A stretch of DNA of 6,615 bases from CAMBDR01 sp046597185 (GTDB taxonomy: Bacteria; Pseudomonadota; Gammaproteobacteria; Burkholderiales; Burkholderiaceae_D): assembly GCA_046597185.1 (NCBI GenBank), contig JBKJLF010000050.1:1-6615 (forward strand), written 5' to 3'. Below the pieces are notes generated by a model that was not told where the DNA came from, ran no database searches, and worked only from the letters and a program-made list of their open reading frames with translations. The position numbers were made by a program, and so were the translations under genes. This document shows positions 1 to 6,385 of the stretch, in pieces (within the stretch, counting starts at the first letter, position 1; each line of letters opens with the position of its first letter).

Positions 1-1185
1 GACAGCCGCAACCGCCTTAGCGATCTGATTGAACGAGCGCATCAACAAAGTGGGCAAAAAGTGGTGGTGCTGGTCGATGAATACGATAAACCCATTCTTG
101 ACCTGATCGACGACCCGGCCATGGCGCTGGCCATGCGTACGGAGTTGAAAAACCTGTATAGCGTGATCAAAGATTCAGATGCCTCGATTCGCTTTGCGCT
201 GCTCACTGGCGTATCCAAATTCAGCAAGGTAAGCCTGTTTAGCGGCTTGAATAACCTCAACGACATCACGCTTGACCCACAATATTCGAGTCTGTGCGGC
301 TATTCTGACGTGGATGTGGATACCATCTTCGCGCCAGAACTGGCGGGCTTGGATCGAGACCTGATTCGCCGGTGGTACAACGGCTACAATTGGCGCGGCA
401 CGGCGGTGTACAACCCTTTCGATTTGTTGCTACTGTTTGAAAAACGCGAATTTCACCCCTGGTGGTTTGAAACCGGCACATCTGGTTTCTTAATTAAATT
501 GATGGCCGAGCGCGGTTTTTTTACGCCTGATCTGGCTCATATGCAAACTGGGCCGGAGTTGATATCAACCTTTGAAATTGAGCATATCACCCCCGAAGCC
601 CTGTTATTCCAGGCCGGTTATTTAACCATTCGCAAAGCCACGCAAAGCCTTGCTGGTAACTGGCGCTATACGCTGGGTTACCCCAACCGGGAAGTTGAAG
701 TTGGCTTGAATGGCGGCTTGCTGGTCGCTTACACGCAAGCCGCCAGTACCAGTGAAAAACATCGTTTTCAGTTGGAAGACTTGCTACTATCAAATGATAC
801 CAACGGCTTGCATGAACTGTTCCAATCATTTTTCGCCAGCATCCCGCACCACTGGCATGACAACAATTCAATTGCCAAATATGAAGGTTACTATGCCAGC
901 GTGTTTTACAGCTATTTCGCCGCACTGGGTTTTGAGGTTCGGGTTGAAGATGCCACCAACCATGGCCGCATTGATATGGCCGTCATTCTGCCACAACAGA
1001 TTTATCTGTTTGAATTCAAGGTAGTTGAACTACACCCCCAGGGGAAGGCATTGCAGCAATTAAAAGACAAAGCGTATGCCGATAAATATCGCCAACACGC
1101 CTTGCCAATTTGTCTGGTCGGAATTGAATTCTCACGTAAAGCGCGCAATGTGACAGGGTTTGAAATTGAAAACCTTGCTCATTGA
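1..1185 (+). CDS. AAA-ATPase-like / PD-(D/E)XK nuclease family protein, 5'-partial
   Basis: The frame is open from base 1 (394 visible residues), so the gene starts upstream; the GTG at 61 is internal. Visible residues 21-34 (VVVLVDEYDKPILD) form a Walker B-like strand with D26-E27. LTGVSKF and the following GLNNLNDIT segment are typical of the AAA-ATPase-like family (Pfam AAA-ATPase_like). The C-terminal part carries a PD-(D/E)XK-type core (PDDEXK_9/DUF1703 type): D325 in GRIDMAV, then E338-F-K340 in LFEFKV, then a Q-L-K-D-K-A-Y-A-D-K-Y helix. The Walker A loop should lie in the roughly 100-150 residues missing on the left. Proteins of this architecture are common, often multicopy, and have no established role; an ATP-dependent nucleic-acid function is inferred from the folds only. 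All visible motif residues are intact. The gene ends 10 bases from the convergent hydrolase. Family assignment is firm; function is unknown. Confidence 0.9.
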   Translation, partial: DSRNRLSDLIERAHQQSGQKVVVLVDEYDKPILDLIDDPAMALAMRTELKNLYSVIKDSDASIRFALLTGVSKFSKVSLFSGLNNLNDITLDPQYSSLCGYSDVDVDTIFAPELAGLDRDLIRRWYNGYNWRGTAVYNPFDLLLLFEKREFHPWWFETGTSGFLIKLMAERGFFTPDLAHMQTGPELISTFEIEHITPEALLFQAGYLTIRKATQSLAGNWRYTLGYPNREVEVGLNGGLLVAYTQAASTSEKHRFQLEDLLLSNDTNGLHELFQSFFASIPHHWHDNNSIAKYEGYYASVFYSYFAALGFEVRVEDATNHGRIDMAVILPQQIYLFEFKVVELHPQGKALQQLKDKAYADKYRQHALPICLVGIEFSRKARNVTGFEIENLAH

Positions 1186-1195
1186 GCTGCCCCCC

Positions 1196-3265
1196 TTAAT
1201 CCGGCACCGTCACCACATTATTAACAAAGGTAATTTGATCCCCTGCCGCAGGCGTATTACTGATCGCAGGCAAATTACTGGCACCAATGGGCAAGGCACG
1301 ACCATTCCCATCCAGCGCGCGCGGGGTGGTGCGTACCAGTTGGCTGGGCGGTAAGGCCCTGCCTTGGCGCAAGGTTGCCAACATCCGGTCCATCGCCTGA
1401 ATATAGTACACGTGCAGCGGAATATAGCGGGTATCAAACCCGGCCAGCGGCAAAAAGCTGTCAAAATGCTGGCCATTGCTCACTTCAATATAGGCTAACT
1501 TGCTGGTCGCCCCTTCCACAATTTTGTTGATACCAAAATACGGGCGCGAGGTGAAGGCCACTGGAATTAAGGTGTCGGCCCGACCATGCACAATAATCGC
1601 TGGCTTGCCGCGCAAATTGCCTGTGCGCCCGACTTCCTTGATGCCCTGTTGCACGCGCAGCGCATTAGTGCTGCCGCCTTGCACCAGCTCGCGTTGGCAG
1701 ATGGCACCATCGAGATTGTAATCGCTCACGCCGCTGGCTGGTGATACCGAAATCGCATCCACCGCAGGGCCACCAACGCTTAAGTTGTTGAAAATATTGA
1801 TGCCGATGGTGGGGGGGATACCGTTGCCGCGCCCAAACGCCTGCGGCAGCAGGGTGTTGCTGCCGGAAAAACTATAGCCGCATAAATTGTCGAGCACACC
1901 AAAACGCCCCAGGGCATTGCTGTAGGTAGTGGCAATCGCGGGGGTGGCAAAAGCGTACATGGCGGCATGCAGCTCGCGGCTTTCCGGCTGATACCCGACC
2001 ACTTCCAGCACCGATTGCGCATTGGTCGCCAGTTCATTTAAATTATCGCCCACGATCAAGCCTTTGGCACGCAAACCATTACAGCGCGCGCTGGCAGTGG
2101 CTGCCGCAATACTGGCGCGAAACGGCGCGCTTGCGACATTGGGTGCCAGCGCAGCGCAGGGTTGCATTAAATTGGCCAGCGTGATGTAGTCGATCAGCGA
2201 CTTGCCACTGCCGGGCAAACTAAAACTGCCGCGCTTGACGGTGAGGCGGTTATCGGGCAGCAATTGCTGCGCAGGCTCACTCACAGCCACGCCACCAATC
2301 AAATTCTTCACGTCTTGCTCGGCAGCGGCCAAAGCGGCCCCCGCGCCATTGGACACACTGGAGGCAATCACCACGGTATTGCGCGAGTTCAAACGTATCA
2401 GGTGGCTCTTACCATCTTTACCGAGGCCGGCAAATTGTTCGTTCAATACGTAAAACGCCATTTCGATCGATTGCAGCGTCCACTTACCCCAGTCTTTTTC
2501 CGGATTCTGTTGCGAATGGGCGTGTTTGAAGGCAAACCGATTCGGCGTTGCGGTATTGAATGCGGCACGCTCGGCAGCGCTGATATTGGCCATAAACTGG
2601 GCATTTTTACCCGCACTGGCAGCAGCCACGCGCACGCCGTTTTGCAAACTCACCGTGTCAAGCTGTAAATCGTGAATGCCATTGCCCGTGCCCTTATCGC
2701 TATAGGCCACGGCGCAGCCATGCTTCAAACCCCATTCACCCGAGGTGGCTATGGCACCGTACACGCCGCGCGAACCGCTGGAGGTGCCCGTCACAATACA
2801 GGCATTATTGGGGTCAAAACCGGCTGGCACCTGCACCATCAGGGTGACGTTTTCGCTGCCTGTGCCGCTATCTGAGTAAGCAATATATTCGGTGCCGGCG
2901 ATTTTGCCTTCGCCCAGCGTGTCACCGCCATTGGTATCGATATTCGGGCCATATAAGCGGCCAAAACCGCCGTCACTGGTGGGGTCGATCAAGGCGCGGT
3001 AATTGGTGTAAATCGCCAGCCGCCGCAGCTCGGCAGCGCTGGGTGCCGTCGGGTCGGCGAGAGCGGGGACCGTGGCTGAACCCAAGCCACTACGGCCCAG
3101 CCCCGCACTGAGTAAATCATCGCTGCTACCATCATAGCGGGTACTGCTGATCTCGCCTAAATAGCTCGGCTTGGTATTGACCTCGTCGGAAGCGCCACCA
3201 CCACCACCACAAGCGTGCAAGCTAAAAACAATCATCGAGATCGAAACGTAAGTGTGTTTTTTCAT
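1196..3265 (-). CDS. D-(-)-3-hydroxybutyrate oligomer hydrolase, predicted lipoprotein
   Basis: This 689-residue protein matches the 3HB-oligomer hydrolase family (EC 3.1.1.22) along its length, and its size is normal for that family. The enzyme cleaves short 3-hydroxybutyrate oligomers, products of polyhydroxybutyrate breakdown, to monomer. Family landmarks include the IVTGTSSGSRGVYGAI block (residues 157-172). A plausible catalytic triad is S305 in SSVSNGAG, D564 in HGRADTLIP and H600 in NGQHFDSFL; these assignments come from motif reading. The N-terminus is a short hydrophobic signal ending in L-H-A-C19, followed by five glycines, which suggests a lipoprotein, although His at -2 is not ideal; ordinary export is the alternative. 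The start at 3265 is supported because the upstream leader aligns in register with that of the decayed copy. The Shine-Dalgarno is weak. The gene is convergent with the nuclease gene and lies just downstream of its own broken duplicate. Confidence 0.9.
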   Translation of the reverse strand: MKKHTYVSISMIVFSLHACGGGGGASDEVNTKPSYLGEISSTRYDGSSDDLLSAGLGRSGLGSATVPALADPTAPSAAELRRLAIYTNYRALIDPTSDGGFGRLYGPNIDTNGGDTLGEGKIAGTEYIAYSDSGTGSENVTLMVQVPAGFDPNNACIVTGTSSGSRGVYGAIATSGEWGLKHGCAVAYSDKGTGNGIHDLQLDTVSLQNGVRVAAASAGKNAQFMANISAAERAAFNTATPNRFAFKHAHSQQNPEKDWGKWTLQSIEMAFYVLNEQFAGLGKDGKSHLIRLNSRNTVVIASSVSNGAGAALAAAEQDVKNLIGGVAVSEPAQQLLPDNRLTVKRGSFSLPGSGKSLIDYITLANLMQPCAALAPNVASAPFRASIAAATASARCNGLRAKGLIVGDNLNELATNAQSVLEVVGYQPESRELHAAMYAFATPAIATTYSNALGRFGVLDNLCGYSFSGSNTLLPQAFGRGNGIPPTIGINIFNNLSVGGPAVDAISVSPASGVSDYNLDGAICQRELVQGGSTNALRVQQGIKEVGRTGNLRGKPAIIVHGRADTLIPVAFTSRPYFGINKIVEGATSKLAYIEVSNGQHFDSFLPLAGFDTRYIPLHVYYIQAMDRMLATLRQGRALPPSQLVRTTPRALDGNGRALPIGASNLPAISNTPAAGDQITFVNNVVTVPD
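2569..2582. repeat. 14-base direct repeat inside the hydrolase gene, copy 1
   Basis: The bases GCTCGGCAGCGCTG occur here and again at 3028-3041, exactly 459 bases apart (153 codons). In the hydrolase these segments encode the SAAER and SAAEL regions around residues 229-233 and 77-80. The first deletion in the decayed copy joins precisely these two places. Confidence 0.85.
3028..3041. repeat. 14-base direct repeat inside the hydrolase gene, copy 2
   Basis: This is an exact copy of the sequence at 2569-2582. In the decayed duplicate the corresponding position is 3569-3582, with one base changed (C to G at the twelfth base), and there it forms the fusion joint between the N-terminal and middle fragments. 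Confidence 0.85.
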
Positions 3266-3281
3266 GATATCGGGTCATCCA

Positions 3282-3306
3282 CATTATTCAAACCAGGTTG
3301 GTCAAG
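3282..3306 (-). repeat. Duplicated 25-base leader upstream of the intact hydrolase
   Basis: This segment matches 3817-3841 at 21 of 25 positions. Both copies begin 17 bases upstream of the respective ATG (3265 and 3800), so the leaders are in register with the starts. The similarity stops at 3306, immediately next to the stop codon of the decayed copy (3307-3309). It probably holds part of the 5' untranslated region or promoter, but I could not recognise a convincing -35/-10 pair; a TTGACC hexamer lies at its upstream end on the minus strand. Confidence 0.75.
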
Positions 3307-3800
3307 TTAGTCCGGCACCGTCACCACATTATTGGCAAAAGTAATTTGATCACCCGCCGCCGGCGTATTGCTGATCGGCGGTAAATTCAAGATTGTAATC
3401 GCTCACGCCGCTGGAAGGCGAAATCGAAATCGAAACCGCATCCAGCGCCGGGCCACCCACGCTCTATCGATTACAGCGTCCACTTGCCCCAGTCTTTTTC
3501 CGGATTTTGCTGCGAGTGGGCATGTTTGAAGGCAAACCGATTCGGTGTTGCCGCATTGAATGCGGCACGCTCGGCAGCGGTGGGTGCTGCCGGGTCAGCG
3601 ACAGCGGGTGCCGTGGCCGAACCCAAACCGCTACGGCCCAAACCGGCATTGAGTAAGTCATCGCTGCTGCCATCATATTGGGTACTGGTAATCGTCCCCA
3701 AATAGCCGGGTTTGGTATTGACATCATCAGAAACAATCCCGGTACAAGCAGTCAAGCTCAACGCGGCAATCAAACTCGGCAATAAAATTTCATTATTCAT
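3307..3800 (-). pseudogene. Decayed tandem copy of the 3HB-oligomer hydrolase with three internal deletions
   Basis: About 494 bases remain of a roughly 2,070-base gene. The reading frame from ATG 3800 runs 109 residues and stops at TAA 3471-3473, where the intact gene has Gln265 (CAA). Four collinear fragments remain, matching intact residues about 26-79, 233-264, 496-518 and 664-689. The first two are joined in frame; the third and fourth lie in two other frames. The terminal fragment keeps the original end (AAGDQITF, VVTVPD, TAA 3307-3309). None of the triad residues S305, D564 or H600 survives, so it cannot be an active hydrolase. The N-terminus has a good lipoprotein signal with L-T-A-C19, unlike the signal of the intact copy. 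The body is still close to the intact gene in DNA sequence. The 109-residue lipoprotein could in principle be made, but I see no reason to assign it a function. Confidence 0.9.
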
Positions 3801-3816
3801 AATATTATATCTTTTG

Positions 3817-3841
3817 CATTATTTAAACTGGGTTGATCAAG
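3817..3841 (-). repeat. Duplicated 25-base leader upstream of the decayed hydrolase copy
   Basis: This is the partner of 3282-3306, matching at 21 of 25 bases and placed at the same distance from its start codon. Beyond 3841 the sequences no longer resemble each other, which marks the upstream edge of the duplicated unit. Confidence 0.75.
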
Positions 3842-3878
3842 TGGGTAAAATTTAACTATTTAGCACAAGCTGCACTTA

Positions 3879-3929
3879 CGATATTGAAAGCATACTCGAA
3901 AAACCATGCTCAAATACTGGGCAATATCG
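3879..3929. repeat. Nested inverted repeat in the divergent intergenic region
   Basis: The outer arms are CGATATTG (3879-3886) and CAATATCG (3922-3929), a perfect 8-base inverted repeat. Nested inside are AGCAT (3889-3893) and ATGCT (3906-3910). The structure sits about 90 bases upstream of the peptidase start. It could be an operator pair, a structured leader, or chance in AT-rich DNA. There is no T-run, so it is not a standard terminator. Confidence 0.45.
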
Positions 3930-4016
3930 AATAATTTACCCGGCAGCAGCACAAATCGGTGTGGCAGAGCCAAAAAACACGGATAATTTGCAGCATTCTA
4001 ATAATTTACTGAGACT

Positions 4017-5843
4017 ATGTTCAGCTCTACCCGCCTTTTAATTGGCACGCTGTTGCTTGCCTGCACCATGACGACTGCCCCAGGTATCAGCAGCGCTGCG
4101 CCCAAGCCTGACCTGAGTACCCACGCCCAGCGCAGCCAATTTGCCCAAACCGGGCGCTATGAGGAAGTGATTCGGCTGTGCCATGACTTTCAACAAACCT
4201 GGCCCAAAGCGGTACGCTGTATAGAATTTGGCAAAACCCCGGAAGGCCGCCCCATGCTGGCCCTGATCGCCTCGCGCAGTGACAAGCTCAATGATAAGCT
4301 CGGTGCCGCACTTGGTGGCAAACTCACGCCGACTGCCGTGCAACGCGCAAAACTGCCGGTGCTACTGGTGCAAGGTGGCATCCACGCGGGTGAAATTGAT
4401 GGCAAGGATGCTGGTTTTTTGGCGCTGCGCGAATTGCTGCAACAAAGCGGGCCACAGGCTTTATTGCGCCAGCAAGTGTTGATTTTTGTACCGGTTTTCA
4501 ATGTGGACGGGCACGAGCGCTTTGGCGCATGGAACCGCCCCAATCAACGCGGCCCGGAACAAATGGGCTGGCGCACCACCGGGCAAAATCTCAATTTGAA
4601 TCGCGACTATGCCAAGGCGGACGCGCCCGAAATGCAAGCCATGCTGGGCTTGATCAATCAATGGGACCCGCTGGTAGTGGTCGATTTGCATGTCACCGAT
4701 GGTGCCAAGTTTGAGCACGATATCTCGATTCAACTCGAACCGACGCGCTCGGGCGAGCCGGGTTTGCGCGCGGCGGGTTTGCAGTTGCGTGACAATGTTA
4801 TGCAAACGCTGGAAAAAAGTGGCTCGCTGCCACGCCCTTTTTACTATGCCTTCAATCAGGAAGATGATCCGGCCAGCGGCTTTACCGACGGCGTACCCAG
4901 GCCGCGCTTTTCGCACGGGTATATGCTGATGCGCAATCGCTTTGGCATGCTGGTCGAAACCCATTCTTGGAAAGATTACCCGACCCGGGTGCGCATCACC
5001 AAAAACACGATTATGGCAACTGCACAACAACTGGCGCAGCATGGGCGCACCTGGCTGGCAGCCGCGCAGCAAGCGGATCAAACCAGCAGCGCGCTGGCTG
5101 GCCAAGCCGTGGCGCTCACCTGGCACGCCACCGATGCGGTGCGCCCGATTGAGTTTTATGGCTATGCTTATCAACATCGCCAATCCGACATTTCGGGCAG
5201 TAAAATGGTCACTTACGATGAAAGCAAACCTTTGCGCATGACGCTGCCATTGCGGGATCAAATCGTGCCGGATCTGGTGCTGAACGCCCCCGCTGGCGGC
5301 TATTTGATTTCCCCGGCGCTGGCGGGCCAAATGGCGGCCAAATTGCAGCAGCACGGCATTGCTTTTCGGCGTTTAAGCCGCTCCTTGCCCAAGCAAATGG
5401 TTGACGTGTTTCGCGGTAAAAATGTCAGCTTTGACGCGCAACCGTATGAAGGCAGGCAACGCCTGAACCAAAGTGGCGAATGGCAGCCCGAAGCACGCAG
5501 CGTGGAAGCTGGCGCGCTCTTTGTGCCGATAGCCCAAGCCAAAGCGCGCCTGATCATGACCTTATTGGAACCGATGAGCCCGGATTCGCTATCGGCATGG
5601 GGGTTTTTCAATCAAATGTATGAACAAAAAGAATATATGGAAGCCTATGTAGCCGAAGAAGTGGCCAGGGCGCAGCTGGCGCACGACCCGGAACTGGCCA
5701 AGGCGTTCAAACAGAAGTTGGACAGCGATGCCAAGTTTGCCCAGGACCACGAAGCGCGGCTGGAGTTTTTTGCGCGCCGCCATCCTTCGTGGGATGAGCG
5801 CTATCAGTTGTATCCGATTTTTCGTTTGGGGCAAACACCCTGA
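4017..5843 (+). CDS. Exported M14 family zinc carboxypeptidase
   Basis: This 608-residue protein has the complete M14 metallocarboxypeptidase signature. The zinc ligands are H123 and E126 (GGIHAGEIDGKD) and H225 (VVDLHVTDG). Substrate-binding N195-R196 lies in NLNLNRDY, preceded by FNVDGHERF (residues 161-169). The likely catalytic glutamate is E314 in GMLVETHSW. It is expected to remove or trim C-terminal residues of peptides outside the cytoplasm; the substrate is not predictable. The N-terminus is a signal peptide with a canonical lipobox L-L-A-C16 and also an alternative signal peptidase I site near SSAA (25-28), so lipoprotein versus soluble periplasmic protein is open. After the catalytic domain (about 40-345) come some 260 residues that recur in long bacterial M14 proteins, including LLEPMSPDSLSAWGFFNQMYE and EYMEAYVAEEVAR. 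The start at 4017 is chosen because the signal peptide follows it directly. The gene is probably read with the downstream acetyltransferase gene, 48 bases away. Confidence 0.92.
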   Translation: MFSSTRLLIGTLLLACTMTTAPGISSAAPKPDLSTHAQRSQFAQTGRYEEVIRLCHDFQQTWPKAVRCIEFGKTPEGRPMLALIASRSDKLNDKLGAALGGKLTPTAVQRAKLPVLLVQGGIHAGEIDGKDAGFLALRELLQQSGPQALLRQQVLIFVPVFNVDGHERFGAWNRPNQRGPEQMGWRTTGQNLNLNRDYAKADAPEMQAMLGLINQWDPLVVVDLHVTDGAKFEHDISIQLEPTRSGEPGLRAAGLQLRDNVMQTLEKSGSLPRPFYYAFNQEDDPASGFTDGVPRPRFSHGYMLMRNRFGMLVETHSWKDYPTRVRITKNTIMATAQQLAQHGRTWLAAAQQADQTSSALAGQAVALTWHATDAVRPIEFYGYAYQHRQSDISGSKMVTYDESKPLRMTLPLRDQIVPDLVLNAPAGGYLISPALAGQMAAKLQQHGIAFRRLSRSLPKQMVDVFRGKNVSFDAQPYEGRQRLNQSGEWQPEARSVEAGALFVPIAQAKARLIMTLLEPMSPDSLSAWGFFNQMYEQKEYMEAYVAEEVARAQLAHDPELAKAFKQKLDSDAKFAQDHEARLEFFARRHPSWDERYQLYPIFRLGQTP

Positions 5844-5872
5844 GCCACTGAACCACCGAACCACTGAACCAC
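5841..5872. repeat. Four tandem 8-base units beginning at the peptidase stop codon
   Basis: TGAGCCAC, TGAACCAC, CGAACCAC and TGAACCAC follow one another without gaps. The first unit starts with the TGA stop codon of the peptidase gene. The array fills most of the 48-base gap before the acetyltransferase start. It has no obvious dyad symmetry, so it is neither a terminator nor a palindromic operator; replication slippage is the simplest origin. Confidence 0.8.
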
Positions 5873-5891
5873 AACCATTGATACCCACACC

Positions 5892-6374
5892 ATGATGATC
5901 ATCGCCCCATTCCAAAGTTGTGACACCCAAGGCTTCAGCGAACTGGTATTACCCATCCAGCAGGCCGAGTTCGGCATCAAAATCACGCTGGCAGACCAGC
6001 CCGATTTACTCGATCCTGCTGGTTTTTTTCAGCATGGCAATGGTAATTTATGGATGGCAAAAGTGAGCGATGAGGTTATCGGCTCGATCGGTTTGCTCGA
6101 TATTGGCAATGCCCAAACGGCGCTACGCAAGATGTTTGTCAAAGATGGCTACCGTGGTGGGCAGTTGGGCGTTGCCAGTTCTTTGTTGGCCACATTGATT
6201 ACCCATTGCCGCCAGCAACAAGTGCGCCAGATTTTTTTGGGCACCACCTCGGCCTATCTGGCAGCGCATCGGTTCTACGAGAAAAACGGTTTTACGGAAA
6301 TCCCGCAAAGCCAATTACCCGACACCTTTCCGCTGGTCAAGGTGGACAGTAAATTCTATTGTTTTCAGGTGTAA
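5892..6374 (+). CDS. GNAT family N-acetyltransferase
   Basis: This 160-residue protein has the GNAT layout. A beta strand pair (LWMAKVSDEVIGSIGLLDI, residues 53-71) leads to the acetyl-CoA pyrophosphate loop in LRKMFVKDGYRGGQLGVASSLL (79-100), and then to motif B, AAHRFYEKNGFTEI (124-137), with the usual Tyr129. The loop reads R88-G-G-Q-L-G93, so Gln91 replaces the first glycine of the common R-x-x-G-x-G pattern, a tolerated variation in the family. It is a cytoplasmic enzyme that transfers an acetyl group to an amine; the substrate cannot be told from the sequence. ATG 5892 and ATG 5895 are adjacent alternatives, and no good Shine-Dalgarno precedes either, since the upstream bases are the CA-rich 8-base repeat. 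It may depend on translational coupling or read-through from the peptidase gene 48 bases upstream. Length is normal for a single-domain GNAT protein. Confidence 0.9.
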   Translation: MMIIAPFQSCDTQGFSELVLPIQQAEFGIKITLADQPDLLDPAGFFQHGNGNLWMAKVSDEVIGSIGLLDIGNAQTALRKMFVKDGYRGGQLGVASSLLATLITHCRQQQVRQIFLGTTSAYLAAHRFYEKNGFTEIPQSQLPDTFPLVKVDSKFYCFQV

Positions 6375-6385
6375 ATAAGTGGCCC

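Larger units (their letters stand above)
3801..4016. promoter_or_regulatory. Divergent intergenic region between the decayed hydrolase and the peptidase
   Basis: This 216-base, AT-rich stretch separates two divergently oriented starts and must hold the peptidase promoter. On the minus strand TATAAT occurs at about 3803-3808, directly before ATG 3800, too close to leave a normal leader. Toward the peptidase, AATAATTTAC occurs twice (3930-3939 and 4000-4009), but no clear -35/-10 pair stands out. The ribosome site before ATG 4017 is weak (GAG at 4011-4013, spacing too short). No ORF or RNA gene was recognised. Confidence 0.5.

Noticed and set aside
61..1185. GTG at 61 as the true start of the nuclease-family gene
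   Set aside because: The frame continues open to base 1 with protein-like sequence, and the Walker B strand begins exactly at residue 21, so an upstream Walker A region is expected.
2264..2668. A 134-codon open frame on the plus strand inside the hydrolase gene
   Set aside because: It is antisense to a well-supported hydrolase reading frame covering the 3HB-oligomer hydrolase family motifs, and it shows no domain of its own.
3484..3705. A plus-strand open frame across the decayed hydrolase copy
   Set aside because: It is the antisense shadow of the remnant and spans one of its deletion joints; there is no independent evidence of coding.
3801..3810. TATAAT on the minus strand directly before ATG 3800 as a promoter
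   Set aside because: Transcription would start at about the start codon, there is no -35 at suitable spacing, and the gene is broken. AT-rich chance is likelier.
3282..3841. Paired leader repeats as transposon ends or attachment sites
   Set aside because: They are direct, imperfect, in register with two homologous genes, and enclose no transposase or integrase. Tandem gene duplication explains them.
4461..5354. A 297-codon open frame on the minus strand
   Set aside because: It lies wholly antisense to the M14 peptidase catalytic domain, whose motifs are unmistakable. It has no recognisable family features and is explained by GC-biased third positions on the other strand.
5841..5872. The 8-base repeats as a CRISPR array
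   Set aside because: The units are far too short and have no spacers between them, and there are no cas genes nearby.
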